Shown here piece by piece: positions 41,779-50,686 of a stretch of DNA of 51,540 nt. The stretch lies in contig DBTS01000069.1 in assembly GCA_002307175.1 (NCBI GenBank), positions 77,632-129,171 of the forward strand, read 5' to 3'. This DNA is from Rhodocyclaceae bacterium UBA1310 (GTDB taxonomy: Bacteria; Pseudomonadota; Gammaproteobacteria; Burkholderiales; Rhodocyclaceae). A program made the position numbers and the translations under genes. Below the pieces are notes generated by a model. It saw nothing but the letters and a program-made list of their open reading frames with translations. It did no database searches and was not told where the DNA came from. How positions within the stretch are numbered: the stretch's first letter is position 1; each line of letters starts with the position of its first letter.

Positions 41779-42921
41779 TTACTTGGCCGGCTTGAGCATT
41801 TCTGCAAAGCGCACGATATCCGTGCTGGCACGGCGGGCATCTTCCAGCCCCACTTTGCGCCCACGCAGCAGCTGGCGCAGATCGTCGTTCATCGTGTGTG
41901 AGCCAGACTTCGGGTCCAGCGTGAGCTTGTCGAGCAGCGGGCGTAGGCCGGCGAAATTGCCGCTGGCGATGAGCTGGATGGCCTCCGGGCACATCAGCAG
42001 GCATTCCGTGGCCAGATGATAGCTATCCCCACCTGTCGAAGGCAGCAGAGCCTGGCAGAGCACGCCACGCAGGGTGCTGGCGAGTGTTTGCGACTGGGCT
42101 TCGGTGTTGCCCAGCAGGCGCAGCATCTTCTGTACGCCCAGCTCTGTCGAGCGTGCGTGCAGGGTGGCGAGCACCAGCGGGCCGGATTCTGCCAAAGCCA
42201 GGGCTTCCTGTGCAGTCTGGGCATCGCGGATTTCACCGATCAGGATCACGTCCGGGCGTTCGCGCAGGGCGTCCAGAGCGCCCAGATAGAAGCTGGAGAC
42301 GTCGCCATCTTCGCCAACTTCACGCTGCGTGATGATGCAGCCACGCTGCGGGATGAGGGTCTCAACCGGGTCTTCAATCGTGATGATGTGGCCGGAGCGC
42401 TTCTTGTTGATCTCGTCGAGCAGCGAAGCGATGGTGGTGGATTTGCCCTGGCAGGTGTCTCCCACGATCAGCACGAGGCCACTGGTGAGTTTGGCAAAAT
42501 CCTGCGCTGGCTTGCGCAGGCCCAGCGTGGCCAGCGGCAGCGGCTCGGTTGGGAAGCGGCGGATTACGCAGCCCCAGCGGCGACGCCCCTGGAAGGAGAA
42601 GCAGTTGACACGCAGGCGGGCACTGTACAGATCTTTGGCGCGGTCAAAGGCACGGTTCTGGATGCGCTCTTTCCACTGCGGCTCGACAACCTCAAACAGC
42701 TCTTCGAGTTCCTGGCCGGTGATGGGCACATCGGAGACGGCCACCAGACGCTTGGGCTGGCGCAGCATCACAGGGCTGTTCTGGTGGATGATGATGTCGC
42801 TGAAGTTGATGTTCGAGCTCAGGATGCTGATGATCTGCTCGATCAGCGTGCCGGTGCTTGGGAAATCAAGCGTTTCCTGGCCCGAGAGCGTCTCAATCAT
42901 CGAATAGTTCTGTTGATTCAT
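41779..42921 (-). CDS. PilT/PilU-like type IV pilus retraction ATPase
   Basis: This 380-residue secretion ATPase is of the PilT/PilU branch. An N-terminal PAS-like region (LIEQIISILSSNINFSDIIIHQNSPVMLRQ) is followed by the RecA-like core with Walker A GDTCQGKST and an Asp box (IEDPVETLIPQRGCIITQREVG). Walker B/Glu box is DVILIGEIRDAQTAQEAL, and the His box is LATLHARST. Walker A differs from the usual GPTGSGKST, with Cys and Gln in place of Gly and Ser, though the essential G....GKS is intact. No other pilus gene is adjacent. ATPase activity is probable; its pilus partner is unknown. Confidence 0.87.
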   Translation of the reverse strand: MNQQNYSMIETLSGQETLDFPSTGTLIEQIISILSSNINFSDIIIHQNSPVMLRQPKRLVAVSDVPITGQELEELFEVVEPQWKERIQNRAFDRAKDLYSARLRVNCFSFQGRRRWGCVIRRFPTEPLPLATLGLRKPAQDFAKLTSGLVLIVGDTCQGKSTTIASLLDEINKKRSGHIITIEDPVETLIPQRGCIITQREVGEDGDVSSFYLGALDALRERPDVILIGEIRDAQTAQEALALAESGPLVLATLHARSTELGVQKMLRLLGNTEAQSQTLASTLRGVLCQALLPSTGGDSYHLATECLLMCPEAIQLIASGNFAGLRPLLDKLTLDPKSGSHTMNDDLRQLLRGRKVGLEDARRASTDIVRFAEMLKPAK

Positions 42922-43397
42922 CTGTTATCGTATCCCCGGTAGATGAGCCTGTTCCTGAAAGGGGCCTGACCCGAACCTGTGGGTGATTGCGCACTGCCGG
43001 CAGATCGGGATTCGTTGCCGCAAGGCAGGCTGGCGGGGGTTTCCCGCCGTGAATCCCGAACAGGTTATGGGCCATATCCGCGTGACGTGGACAGGCTGAT
43101 GCAAATCTTCAATTGACGCGCATCCTTACCCGCTTTGTGCAGAATTGCAAGCGAAAAAATGCGTCGAATGGGTCGTCGTGGAATCGTCAGGGAGTTTGCA
43201 CTCCGGTAGCACGCGGCTTGCACTTTGGTGTTAGTTTGCCATACGCCGCACTGGTATGTTGAAAAAATAAACCGGTATCGGCAAGGGGGTGCCGAAATAG
43301 GCGCAAAAGCATGCAGCCAGCGGGCTTTCGTTGGATAATCACAGGTTTTCGAGCCCCGGTATCCGGGTTCTTCCCCGTCCGTCACGCCACCACGATC
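42922..43397. other. Intergenic region between divergent PilT-like and GntR genes
   Basis: About 475 bases hold no convincing gene. A short hairpin (GGCGGG 43032-43037, CCCGCC 43043-43048) has no U-tract. Reading frames that extend the regulator upstream of 43398 lack family similarity. Promoters for both genes are presumably here. Confidence 0.35.
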
Positions 43398-44090
43398 ATG
43401 CTGCCGCCAGACCAGCTTCTTCTCCACCCAAACGAACCGGTCAATCTGCAGATTTACCGCGTTCTGCGCCGGAGTATCGTCAACTGCACTTTCCTGCCGG
43501 GCGAACCGATTTCAGACAAGGATATCTCCGAGGCCTTCGGTGTATCACGCCAGCCCGTGCGTGACGCATTCATCAAGCTGGCCGCGGCGGGGCTGATCCA
43601 GGTTTTGCCGCAGCGCGGAACCTTTGTGATGAAGATATCCCTGAAGCGGGTCGAGAACGGTCGCTTCATCCGCGAGGCCATTGAGGTGGCCGTGGTCGGG
43701 CGGGTTGCCAGCGCCATCACGGTCGCACAGCTGCAAACGCTTGCCGATGTGATAGGTCGCCAGGAACTGGCTGCCGCGCAAGGCGACGCGAGTGGTTTTC
43801 TGGGGCTGGATGACGAGTTTCACAGCAGCCTGGCACGCATGATAGATTGTGCCGATGCTTGGGATCTCATCGAAGATATCAAGGCGCATATGGACCGGGT
43901 GCGCTATCTGAGCCTTGGAGATGTTACGCCGCTGCCAGCCCTGATTGCGCAGCATAAGGCGATTCTCGAAGGCTTGCGCAGCCGTGATCCGGCCAAGGCC
44001 GGCGAGGCCATGCATCGCCACCTCACGGAAATCAACGCTTCGTTCGGGCCGATCAAGAGCCGCAACCCCGCGTGGTTTGTTGCGGACTGA
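43398..44090 (+). CDS. GntR-family (FCD/FadR subgroup) transcriptional regulator
   Basis: This is a 230-residue regulator. The N-terminal winged helix-turn-helix runs through NLQIYRVLRRSIVNCTFLPGEPISDKDISEAFGVSRQPVRDAFIKLAAAGLIQVLPQRGTFV. The all-helical FCD ligand domain follows, with metal/ligand residues in DDEFHSSLARMI and HKAILEGLRSRDPAKAGEAMHRHL. Such proteins respond to organic acids or sugars. No target operon is adjacent. The ATG at 43398 begins the protein near the helix-turn-helix as usual; the frame is open 29 codons further up. Confidence 0.92.
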   Translation: MLPPDQLLLHPNEPVNLQIYRVLRRSIVNCTFLPGEPISDKDISEAFGVSRQPVRDAFIKLAAAGLIQVLPQRGTFVMKISLKRVENGRFIREAIEVAVVGRVASAITVAQLQTLADVIGRQELAAAQGDASGFLGLDDEFHSSLARMIDCADAWDLIEDIKAHMDRVRYLSLGDVTPLPALIAQHKAILEGLRSRDPAKAGEAMHRHLTEINASFGPIKSRNPAWFVAD

Positions 44091-44117
44091 GTTTTCGCGG
44101 CAGCGTCTGAACAGCTT

Positions 44118-44906
44118 TTAGAGGCTGCAGAAAGTCAGGTCGAAAGGGATGTCGTTTTCTGACTGGCGCGGGCGCGCAACGATATCGGATGCCACAAAGC
44201 GGATGTTGAAAGCATACTTGTTGGCGCTGATCTCGGGCAGAACCAGTATTTCGTGGTTCAGACCAACCCGCACCAGCTGCGCATTGCGCCCGCTCATCAT
44301 GACCTGGAAGCTGCCGTGCTTGGCGAGCTGCCGTTCAATGTGGCCGCTGTCGCGCAGCAGACGCAGGATGATGGTGAGCCCGTCGCGGATTGGCAGCATT
44401 GGTGCCAGCCAGGCCTGGAGATCCTGGCGGCGTTTATCCGTGCTGCGATTGAGCCAGAAGTGATACGAAGGCAGATCGAATTCGCATACGCCGCCGGGAA
44501 TTGCGGTACGTGAGCGGATAGCCATGAGCCATTCTGATTCGCGCAGATACTGACCAATACGGCCGGCCATGGCGAGCAGCGCGCTGCTGGCCTGCTCAAT
44601 CTCGTACAGGGCGCCGGAAAGGGCTTCTTCGGAAATCTGCGGGTTGTCGCGGAAACTCAGCAGAATCTGGCGCTGGCGCTCAAGCTCTTGTACCAGATCG
44701 ACTTTCAGGTCGGCCCGGCTGGCCACATCAAGAATCTCGAACAGCGCAAGCAGTGCGGTGTGATGTTCGTAAGCGCCATCCGCAAGCAGGAAATGCAGCA
44801 CCTTGTCGAAAAGATCTTCGAGGCGCAGCAGCGTACGGATGCGTTCGCTTAATGGATATTCGTAGGTAATCACCGCAGTGTTCTGTGCATGTTGGTAGGG
44901 CATCAT
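44118..44906 (-). CDS. zapD: Cell division protein ZapD (FtsZ-bundling)
   Basis: ZapD binds the FtsZ C-terminus and bundles protofilaments at the division ring. The 262-residue protein shows the family's opening YEYPLSERIRTLLRLEDLF and helical region ELERQRQILLSFRDN. The later beta part contains PSYHFWLNRS, HIERQLAKHGSFQVMM and NKYAFNIRF. ATG at 44906 or 44903 is chosen because upstream codons would run into coaE. It is the last gene of the leftward birA-coaX-SPOR-coaE-zapD run, the coaE-zapD pair being common in proteobacteria. Confidence 0.94.
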   Translation of the reverse strand: MMPYQHAQNTAVITYEYPLSERIRTLLRLEDLFDKVLHFLLADGAYEHHTALLALFEILDVASRADLKVDLVQELERQRQILLSFRDNPQISEEALSGALYEIEQASSALLAMAGRIGQYLRESEWLMAIRSRTAIPGGVCEFDLPSYHFWLNRSTDKRRQDLQAWLAPMLPIRDGLTIILRLLRDSGHIERQLAKHGSFQVMMSGRNAQLVRVGLNHEILVLPEISANKYAFNIRFVASDIVARPRQSENDIPFDLTFCSL

Positions 44907-44946
44907 CAAAGCCGGATCCTCCGGCATCATACCATCGAGACTCGTA

Positions 44947-45579
44947 CTATGGTTTTTTGGCGGCGAGCAAATATTGCCGATGTATGGCGTCAATCCGGGG
45001 AGAGAGGGTGTCCGGCGAGCCGTCGTTGTCAATGATCTCGGTGGCAGCCGCCAGGCGCAGTTGCCGGCCAATCTGGGTTGCCATGATACGTTGTACTTCC
45101 TCGCGCGACATGCCGTTGCGGCTCATGACGCGCTGTATCTGGGTTTCTTCTGCACAATCGATGACCAGGAGGCGATCACAGGCCTGCTGCCAAACCCCGG
45201 TTTCCAGCAGCAGCGGCACCACAAGCATGGCATATGGTGATTGCGCTTGCGTCAGCCGGCGCAGGCTCTCGGTGCGGATCAGGGGATGCAGGATGCCCTC
45301 AAGGGTAAGCTTGGCCTGAGGGTCGTCGAATACCCGCTTGCGCATGCTTGGCCGGTCCAGCGCACCGTTGGGCAGCGCCATTGCTGCGCCGAAGCTGGCC
45401 ACAATCGCAGGCATGGCCGCGCCGCCCGGTGCGGTCAGTTCGTGAGCGATGGCGTCGGTATCAACCACGCATATCCCGCGGCTTTCGAATTCCCGTGCGA
45501 CAGTACTCTTGCCGCTGCCGATCCCGCCAGTCAGACCAACAGTGAAAATCCCCGGTTGGGCCTCAGTGGCAATCGTCAC
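44947..45579 (-). CDS. coaE: Dephospho-CoA kinase
   Basis: CoaE phosphorylates the 3'-hydroxyl of dephospho-CoA, the final step of CoA synthesis. The 210-residue P-loop kinase has VGLTGGIGSGKSTVAREF, DTDAIAHELTAPGG, the HPLIR motif and PLLLETG. The GTG at 45579 is used because AAGGAAG precedes it. Its first 17 bases overlap the end of the SPOR gene, indicating coupling. Another CoA pathway gene, coaX, is two genes upstream in the same run. Confidence 0.95.
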   Translation of the reverse strand: MTIATEAQPGIFTVGLTGGIGSGKSTVAREFESRGICVVDTDAIAHELTAPGGAAMPAIVASFGAAMALPNGALDRPSMRKRVFDDPQAKLTLEGILHPLIRTESLRRLTQAQSPYAMLVVPLLLETGVWQQACDRLLVIDCAEETQIQRVMSRNGMSREEVQRIMATQIGRQLRLAAATEIIDNDGSPDTLSPRIDAIHRQYLLAAKKP

Positions 45580-46339
45580 GTTGCGCTTCCTTGTGATCCG
45601 CAAGGAAATCGCGTATCAATTTATCCAGCATATCAGCACGTCCGCTGACATCCGCACGTGCGTCGCGGCCGCTTTCATCCAGAGGCGTGATGATCGCAGT
45701 CTTGAAATTTTTGGCGCGCAGGGATTCCACCAGTCGCTTGGCAGCTTCCTCGTTGTGGAACTTGCCGATCGACACCGCGTAGAGGTTGGGGCCGGGATCG
45801 TGAACCACGTAGCGGTCATCGAAACCAGCCTTGCCGAGCAGCTCGATGCGCTTCTTGGCTCCGTCCTTGCCACCGTTGGGGGGAATGATCACCCAGAAGG
45901 AGGTTGGACTCAGCCCGGAGACATGCACCTTCAGCCCCTCAAGCTTGGCTGCCCTGGCCGTGAGATCCTGGGTTTCCGCCTGGCTGAGGTTGCTCACTGC
46001 AGAGCACTTGGCTGCTGCGGTGCTTGCTGCCGGGGGCGCCGGACTATCTTTGGCGGGTGCTGATGCAGTGCTTGGCGCAGCTGCAGCCTGAGGTTGGGAA
46101 GCCGCTTCCGCCGGGGCTGCCGAAGCTTCCGTGGCAGGCGCTGAGTCTGCCGCAGGCGCCCCAGATGCAGCTGGTGACTCGATGCGGATCTTTTCCGGCG
46201 TGAGCTGATGCGAGAGGCGTTCGGATTCTCCTGCAGTGGCCCAGGGCAGGCGCACGCCTGCGAAGGGGAGCAGCGAAGCTATCCCCAACACAAGATTGGT
46301 GGCCAGCAGGAGATAAAATAGGGTACGGGCAGTCTTCAT
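45563..46339 (-). CDS. SPOR-domain membrane protein
   Basis: This 258-residue protein has one N-terminal membrane helix (TLFYLLLATNLVLGIASLLPF). A long Ala/Pro/Ser-rich periplasmic linker (about residues 55-115) follows. The C-terminal SPOR-like domain (GPNLYAVSIGKFHNEEAAKRLVESLRAKNF) binds denuded peptidoglycan at the septum in known members. The location beside zapD fits a part in division, though the gene order here may simply be ancestral. A TTG at 46345 is an alternative start; the ATG at 46339 is preferred. Confidence 0.85.
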   Translation of the reverse strand: MKTARTLFYLLLATNLVLGIASLLPFAGVRLPWATAGESERLSHQLTPEKIRIESPAASGAPAADSAPATEASAAPAEAASQPQAAAAPSTASAPAKDSPAPPAASTAAAKCSAVSNLSQAETQDLTARAAKLEGLKVHVSGLSPTSFWVIIPPNGGKDGAKKRIELLGKAGFDDRYVVHDPGPNLYAVSIGKFHNEEAAKRLVESLRAKNFKTAIITPLDESGRDARADVSGRADMLDKLIRDFLADHKEAQRDDCH

Positions 46340-46388
46340 GTTCAACCGAGATTATCGCGTGCCCTTGCCCAGACACCAAGACATCTCA

Positions 46389-47141
46389 TCAGGAATTTTC
46401 GTGGAAGCGGTCTTCCAAAAGGGCAGTCTGCGCAATGATGAGCAGCCCTTCCATGACTAACCATGGGGTGTGGTGCACATATCCTGCAAGGTGGGGTATC
46501 AGCAATTCGGCATTGCCGCCCGCCACGAGAACGGGAGCATCCGCTGGCAATTGCGTGCGCATGCGCTCAATCGCGCCGAGCTGCGCATGCAGGCAGCCGG
46601 CGGCAATCGCGGCAAGGGTGTCACGCGGGATTTCTGCAAGCTCGGCTGGCGAGATGTCGGCGGCGGCACGTGGCAGGGCTGCCGTGCGCTGAGCCAGGGA
46701 ATCGAGCATCAGCGAAAGGCCGGGAAGGATACAGCCCCCCGAGAATTCACCGGGTGCGCGCACGATGTCGATGGTGGTTGCTGTGCCCGCGCAGATCAGC
46801 AGGCAGTCAGTGCGCTGTCGATGCCAGGCCCCGATGGCGGATGCCCAGCGGTCCGTGCCCAGGCTTCCCGGTGCGTGATAGCGGTTGAGTACGCCACAGC
46901 GTTGTGCCGAGGACTGCAGGAATTCGAGCGGTGCGTCAAAGCAGATGAGCGCCTGCCGCAAATGCTCGGCAAATTCTTCACCGGCTACGCAGGAAACCAG
47001 AATCCGTGAGGGCTGAAACCCGGCGGGCAATTTCCCGGGCAGTTCCTCCGGGCTTAGCAGGGAGTCACGCAGCAGCCATTCCCTGCCGTCGTGGCAGGCG
47101 AATTTCAGTCGGGTGTTTCCGGCATCGATAAGCAGATACAT
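46389..47141 (-). CDS. coaX: Type III pantothenate kinase
   Basis: CoaX phosphorylates pantothenate, the first step of CoA synthesis, using a monovalent cation. The 250-residue ASKHA-fold protein starts MYLLIDAGNTRLKFA (phosphate 1 motif). It continues with GTDRWASAIGAW (catalytic Asp), the ICAGTATTIDIV motif and GGCILPGLSLML, ending in a VAGGNAELL motif. The ATG at 47141 has AGG 5 bases upstream, overlapping the birA stop region, so it is coupled to birA. The frame upstream is open but shows no family match. Confidence 0.95.
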   Translation of the reverse strand: MYLLIDAGNTRLKFACHDGREWLLRDSLLSPEELPGKLPAGFQPSRILVSCVAGEEFAEHLRQALICFDAPLEFLQSSAQRCGVLNRYHAPGSLGTDRWASAIGAWHRQRTDCLLICAGTATTIDIVRAPGEFSGGCILPGLSLMLDSLAQRTAALPRAAADISPAELAEIPRDTLAAIAAGCLHAQLGAIERMRTQLPADAPVLVAGGNAELLIPHLAGYVHHTPWLVMEGLLIIAQTALLEDRFHENS

Positions 47142-47149
47142 GGCAGCCT

Positions 47150-47935
47150 TCAGGATTGCACGCGGGTCAGGCTGACATCGCCGTGGTTGATCAGCAGTTC
47201 GGGCTGTCCGGGCCGATTCAGGATGAGGGCGCCCTCCGCGCTGACCTGGCCGCAGATGCCGCGCTCCTGCATGTTCTCGGAGCTTACGCTGATCGTCTGT
47301 CCAAGCAGGGCGTTGCGGGCACACCAGGCTTCACGCAGCGGCGCGAAGCCCGCATCGGCAAAGCAGTCCAGCACTTCCGCCAGCGCGCACAGGATGGCTG
47401 CGAGTGTGGCTTCGCGGGTGGGGAGTGCTGGCAGCGCATCTTCAAGCGCCGCGAAAGCCTGATCAACATCGGCCTGCCATGCGGGGTCACGCCGCAGATT
47501 CAGGCCAATGCCAATCACCAGGCCTCCCTGGGCCGCGGTTTCCACCAGCACGCCTCCCAGCTTTGCGCCATTCAGCCAGATGTCATTCGGCCACTTGAGC
47601 TGGATGGCGTCGCATCCCAGCGTAGCCAGCCCCTGGGCAATGGCTACACCGACGGCGAGGCTCAGCCCGTGCAGTGGAGTACCCACCGGAAGACGCCAGA
47701 GTAGCGAGAAGGTCAGGCTGCAGTCGGGCGAGGCATGCCAGCGCCGCCCGCGGCGCCCGCGGCCAGCGGTCTGTCGCTCGGCACCCAGAACGAGCCCCGC
47801 CGCTGCGCCAGTGGTGGCACGAGCGAGTAACTGGGTGTTGGTGGAATCGCATTCGGGCAGCCAGTCAACATCGAATCGGCTGCTGACCGTTGCCAGATGA
47901 TCGCGCAGAAGGGCAAAGTCTATGCCTGACGCCAT
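47150..47935 (-). CDS. birA: Biotin--[acetyl-CoA carboxylase] ligase, lacking the DNA-binding domain
   Basis: BirA activates biotin as biotinyl-AMP and attaches it to the carboxylase carrier protein. The 261-residue protein begins close to the ligase domain. It shows DSTNTQLLARA, the biotinyl-AMP loop RQTAGRGRRGRRWHA, LKWPNDIWLNGAKLGGVLVE and GIGLNLRRD, then a small C-terminal SH3-like domain. The N-terminal helix-turn-helix of E. coli BirA is absent, so it is a class I, non-repressor ligase. It heads the coaX-SPOR-coaE-zapD run. Confidence 0.95.
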   Translation of the reverse strand: MASGIDFALLRDHLATVSSRFDVDWLPECDSTNTQLLARATTGAAAGLVLGAERQTAGRGRRGRRWHASPDCSLTFSLLWRLPVGTPLHGLSLAVGVAIAQGLATLGCDAIQLKWPNDIWLNGAKLGGVLVETAAQGGLVIGIGLNLRRDPAWQADVDQAFAALEDALPALPTREATLAAILCALAEVLDCFADAGFAPLREAWCARNALLGQTISVSSENMQERGICGQVSAEGALILNRPGQPELLINHGDVSLTRVQS

Positions 47936-48058
47936 GGCTGGGCTGGGAAAATCACAAAAGCCGGCAGTCTAGCGTGGAAATCGCTTGTCGGCACGTTTTG
48001 TTGCCCCAAGGCGCGGCTGACAGGCAGGAAAAGTTGAATTGGGCAGGGTAGGAGGGAG

Positions 48059-48087
48059 CGGGTGGGGCAGCTACGCGGCCCCACCCC
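48059..48087 (-). terminator. GC-rich hairpin after ntrC
   Basis: GGTGGGGC (48061-48068) pairs with GCCCCACC (48078-48085) and the stem can extend outward by about two base pairs. It lies about 20 bases after the ntrC stop on the minus strand. No clear U-tract follows, so the call is tentative. Confidence 0.45.
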
Positions 48088-48107
48088 CGTTGCAACAGAT
48101 CTGGCGC

Positions 48108-49523
48108 TTATTCGTCGCCGCGGACAGCGTCAATGCCCAGCTCCTGGATCTTGCGGGTGATCGTGTTGCGCCCGATGCCGAGGAGTTGTGCAGCTTCCAC
48201 CCGGCGTCCGCCAGTAGCGGCCAGGGCACGCAGGATCAGGTTCTTCTCGAAAGTCTTGTTCAACTGATCGAAAACCTCTCCCGGTGCTTCGTGCAGCAGG
48301 CGGTCGGCCTCGGTATTGAGTGCCGCGACCCAGTCCGTGGCCGTGCTTGCCGCATGGCTTAACTGGGATTCCCGCATGTCGGAAGGCAGGTCGGCCTCAT
48401 CCACTGTCTGGCCCGGTGCCATCACGGTCAGCCAGTGACAGATGTTTTCCAGCTGGCGCACATTGCCGGGGAAGTCGAAAGCCTGCAGGCGCTTCAGGGC
48501 GGCGTCCGCCAGGCGCTTGGTTTCTACGCCGAGTTCCTGCGCACTGTGGTTGAGGAAGTGGCGGGCGAGGATGGGCACATCCTCACGCCGTTCCCGCAAC
48601 GGAGGGAGGCGCAGGCGGATCACATTGAGGCGGTGGAACAGATCCTCGCGGAACAGGCCATCCCGTACCCGTGTTTCCAGATTCTGGTGGGTGGCGGCGA
48701 TCACCCGCACATTGGCCTTGACCGGCGTATGCCCGCCGACACGGTAGAAGTGTCCGTCGGAGAGTACGCGCAGCAGGCGTGTCTGCAGCTCGGCGGGCAT
48801 ATCACCGATTTCGTCGAGGAACAGCGTACCACTCTCGGCCTGTTCGAAGCGTCCGCGCCTTTGTGCGGCAGCACCGGTGAAAGCGCCACGTTCGTGACCA
48901 AAGAGTTCCGACTCAAGCAGGTCGCGCGGGATCGCTGCCGTGTTGATGGCAACGAAAGGGCCATCCTTGCGCGGGCTGTGGCGATGCAGGGCGCGAGCCA
49001 CCAGTTCCTTGCCCGTGCCGGATTCGCCATTGATCATGACCGTGGCGGAGGATTGCGACAGGCGGCCGATAGCGCGGAAAACTTCCTGCATTGAAGCCGC
49101 CTGGCCCAGAATTTCCGGTACCGAAGTCTCTGCTTCGTCGACACCAACATGGTGCGTGCTTTCCTTGAGCGCCCGCTGGATCAGATCCAGCGCCTGATCC
49201 ACGTCAAAGGGCTTGGGCAGATATTCAAAAGCACCGCCCTGGAAAGCCGCCACAGCGCTATCCAGATCGGAGTAGGCCGTCATGATGATGACGGGCAGGG
49301 TAGGGAGTTTTTCTTTGACGCGCTGAAGCAGGACCAGCCCGGAATCGCCGGGCATGTGAATATCGGAAATCATCACTTGCGGGAGTGCGCCATTGGCATC
49401 CAGTACAGCAAGTGCTTCAGAGGCGGCGGAAAAACTGCGGAAAGCAATGTTTTCCCGGGCCAGAGCTTTTTCCAGTACCCAGCGGATCGAGCGATCATCA
49501 TCAACAATCCAGACTGCATTCAT
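48108..49523 (-). CDS. ntrC: Nitrogen regulation response regulator NtrC
   Basis: NtrC activates sigma-54 promoters under nitrogen limitation. The 471-residue protein has a receiver domain with phospho-acceptor Asp54 (SDIHMPGD). The AAA+ domain has Walker A GESGTGKE, the sigma-54 contact loop GAFTGA, Walker B LFLDEIGDM and the sensor FHRLNVIRLRLPPLRER. A Fis-type helix-turn-helix (EAAQLLGIGRNTITRKIQEL) ends the protein. It follows ntrB by 46 bases on the same strand, the usual two-component pair, with glnA upstream. Confidence 0.97.
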   Translation of the reverse strand: MNAVWIVDDDRSIRWVLEKALARENIAFRSFSAASEALAVLDANGALPQVMISDIHMPGDSGLVLLQRVKEKLPTLPVIIMTAYSDLDSAVAAFQGGAFEYLPKPFDVDQALDLIQRALKESTHHVGVDEAETSVPEILGQAASMQEVFRAIGRLSQSSATVMINGESGTGKELVARALHRHSPRKDGPFVAINTAAIPRDLLESELFGHERGAFTGAAAQRRGRFEQAESGTLFLDEIGDMPAELQTRLLRVLSDGHFYRVGGHTPVKANVRVIAATHQNLETRVRDGLFREDLFHRLNVIRLRLPPLRERREDVPILARHFLNHSAQELGVETKRLADAALKRLQAFDFPGNVRQLENICHWLTVMAPGQTVDEADLPSDMRESQLSHAASTATDWVAALNTEADRLLHEAPGEVFDQLNKTFEKNLILRALAATGGRRVEAAQLLGIGRNTITRKIQELGIDAVRGDE

Positions 49524-49569
49524 GTTTCAGATTCCGTTGGTTGGTTTTATATGTCGGATTCACAAGCGC

Positions 49570-50646
49570 TTACGACTGGGTGATCGGAAGCAGGATCGTG
49601 AAACAGGTACGGCCGGGCTCACTGGCCAGGTCGATGGTTCCCTGATGCTGTTCGATAAAACTCTGGGCGATGGATAAACCCAGCCCTGTTCCGCCTTCGC
49701 GACCCGACACCAGAGGGTAGAAGATCGTGTCGCGGATGTGCGGGGGAATCCCCGGCCCGTTGTCGATGACTTGCAATTCCAGTGCCAGTTTGTGGCGGCG
49801 CTTGGCCAGTGTGACCTGACGGGCAGCGCGCGTGCGCAGCACGATAACGCCTTCCCCCTTCATTGCCTGGGCAGCGTTGCGGGCAATATTCAGGATAGCC
49901 TGGATCAGCTGCTCGCGGTCGGCAGTGAGCTGCGGGAGGCTCACGTCATAATCGCGTTTCACGGTAACGCTGGGGAATTCTGCCTGGATGAGCCGCAGCA
50001 CGCGCTCAAGCACATCATGCACATTGACGACCGTGGGGTGCATCATGCGGTGTGAATTGAGCAGGCGGTTCATCAGATCCTGCAGCCTGTCGGCTTCAGC
50101 AATGATGACCTGGGTGTATTCGCGCCACTGCGGATCGTCCAGCTCGCGTTCCAGTAGTTGTGCCGAACCCCGGATGCCACCAAGCGGGTTCTTGATCTCG
50201 TGGGCGAGATTGCGTACCAGTTCGCGGTTGGCCTGCTGCTGCTCGGCAATGCGTTCTTCGCGGGCCACCTTCAGTTGTGCATCAAGCGGGCGGAATTCGA
50301 GCAGCAGGCGCGCTGGCGGCAGATCCACCGGGCTGGCGGTGCAATCGAGCTGCAGCGTCTGCAACTGGGGGCGCTTGACGATGAGGTTTTGCCCCGTATG
50401 GCTCCAATTATCAACCAGAGCGTTATCCAGGGCCGCCCAGAGACCGGGCAGGTCGCCCAGCAGGGCGGACAGGTGATGCCCTACGCATATCCGGCGACTG
50501 GTGGAAAACAGGTGCTCTGCCGAAGGGTTCAGATAGCAGATCGAACGATCCGCGCCAACCATCACGACGGCAGAAGACAGTAGCTCAAGCCCCGCAGTCG
50601 AGGCTGCGAGATTGGGTGGGGTGGGTGAAAGACTTGTCGGGCTCAT
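49570..50646 (-). CDS. ntrB: Nitrogen regulation sensor histidine kinase NtrB
   Basis: NtrB phosphorylates NtrC when nitrogen is scarce and is controlled by PII protein. The 358-residue soluble kinase has an N-terminal PAS domain (LELLSSAVVMVGADRSICYLNPSAEHLF) and the H-box LVRNLAHEIKNPLGGIRGSAQ with His149. The N-box NIARNAAQAM and the G-boxes DNGPGIPPHIRDTIFYPLVSGREGGTGLGLSIAQS follow. The ATG at 50646 is preferred over the open frame to 50682. It lies between a DUF4124 gene and ntrC. Confidence 0.96.
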   Translation of the reverse strand: MSPTSLSPTPPNLAASTAGLELLSSAVVMVGADRSICYLNPSAEHLFSTSRRICVGHHLSALLGDLPGLWAALDNALVDNWSHTGQNLIVKRPQLQTLQLDCTASPVDLPPARLLLEFRPLDAQLKVAREERIAEQQQANRELVRNLAHEIKNPLGGIRGSAQLLERELDDPQWREYTQVIIAEADRLQDLMNRLLNSHRMMHPTVVNVHDVLERVLRLIQAEFPSVTVKRDYDVSLPQLTADREQLIQAILNIARNAAQAMKGEGVIVLRTRAARQVTLAKRRHKLALELQVIDNGPGIPPHIRDTIFYPLVSGREGGTGLGLSIAQSFIEQHQGTIDLASEPGRTCFTILLPITQS

Positions 50647-50686
50647 GAGGCGAATACTTAAGCAAGAACTACGCCCTCCCAAGTCA

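Noticed and set aside
44907..45071. Upstream extension of zapD to 45071
   Set aside because: It would overlap the end of coaE in another frame by over 100 bases and has no similarity to ZapD.
48108..49523. Plus-strand frames over ntrC such as 48435-49094
   Set aside because: They mirror NtrC, whose receiver, AAA+ and helix-turn-helix motifs are complete on the minus strand.
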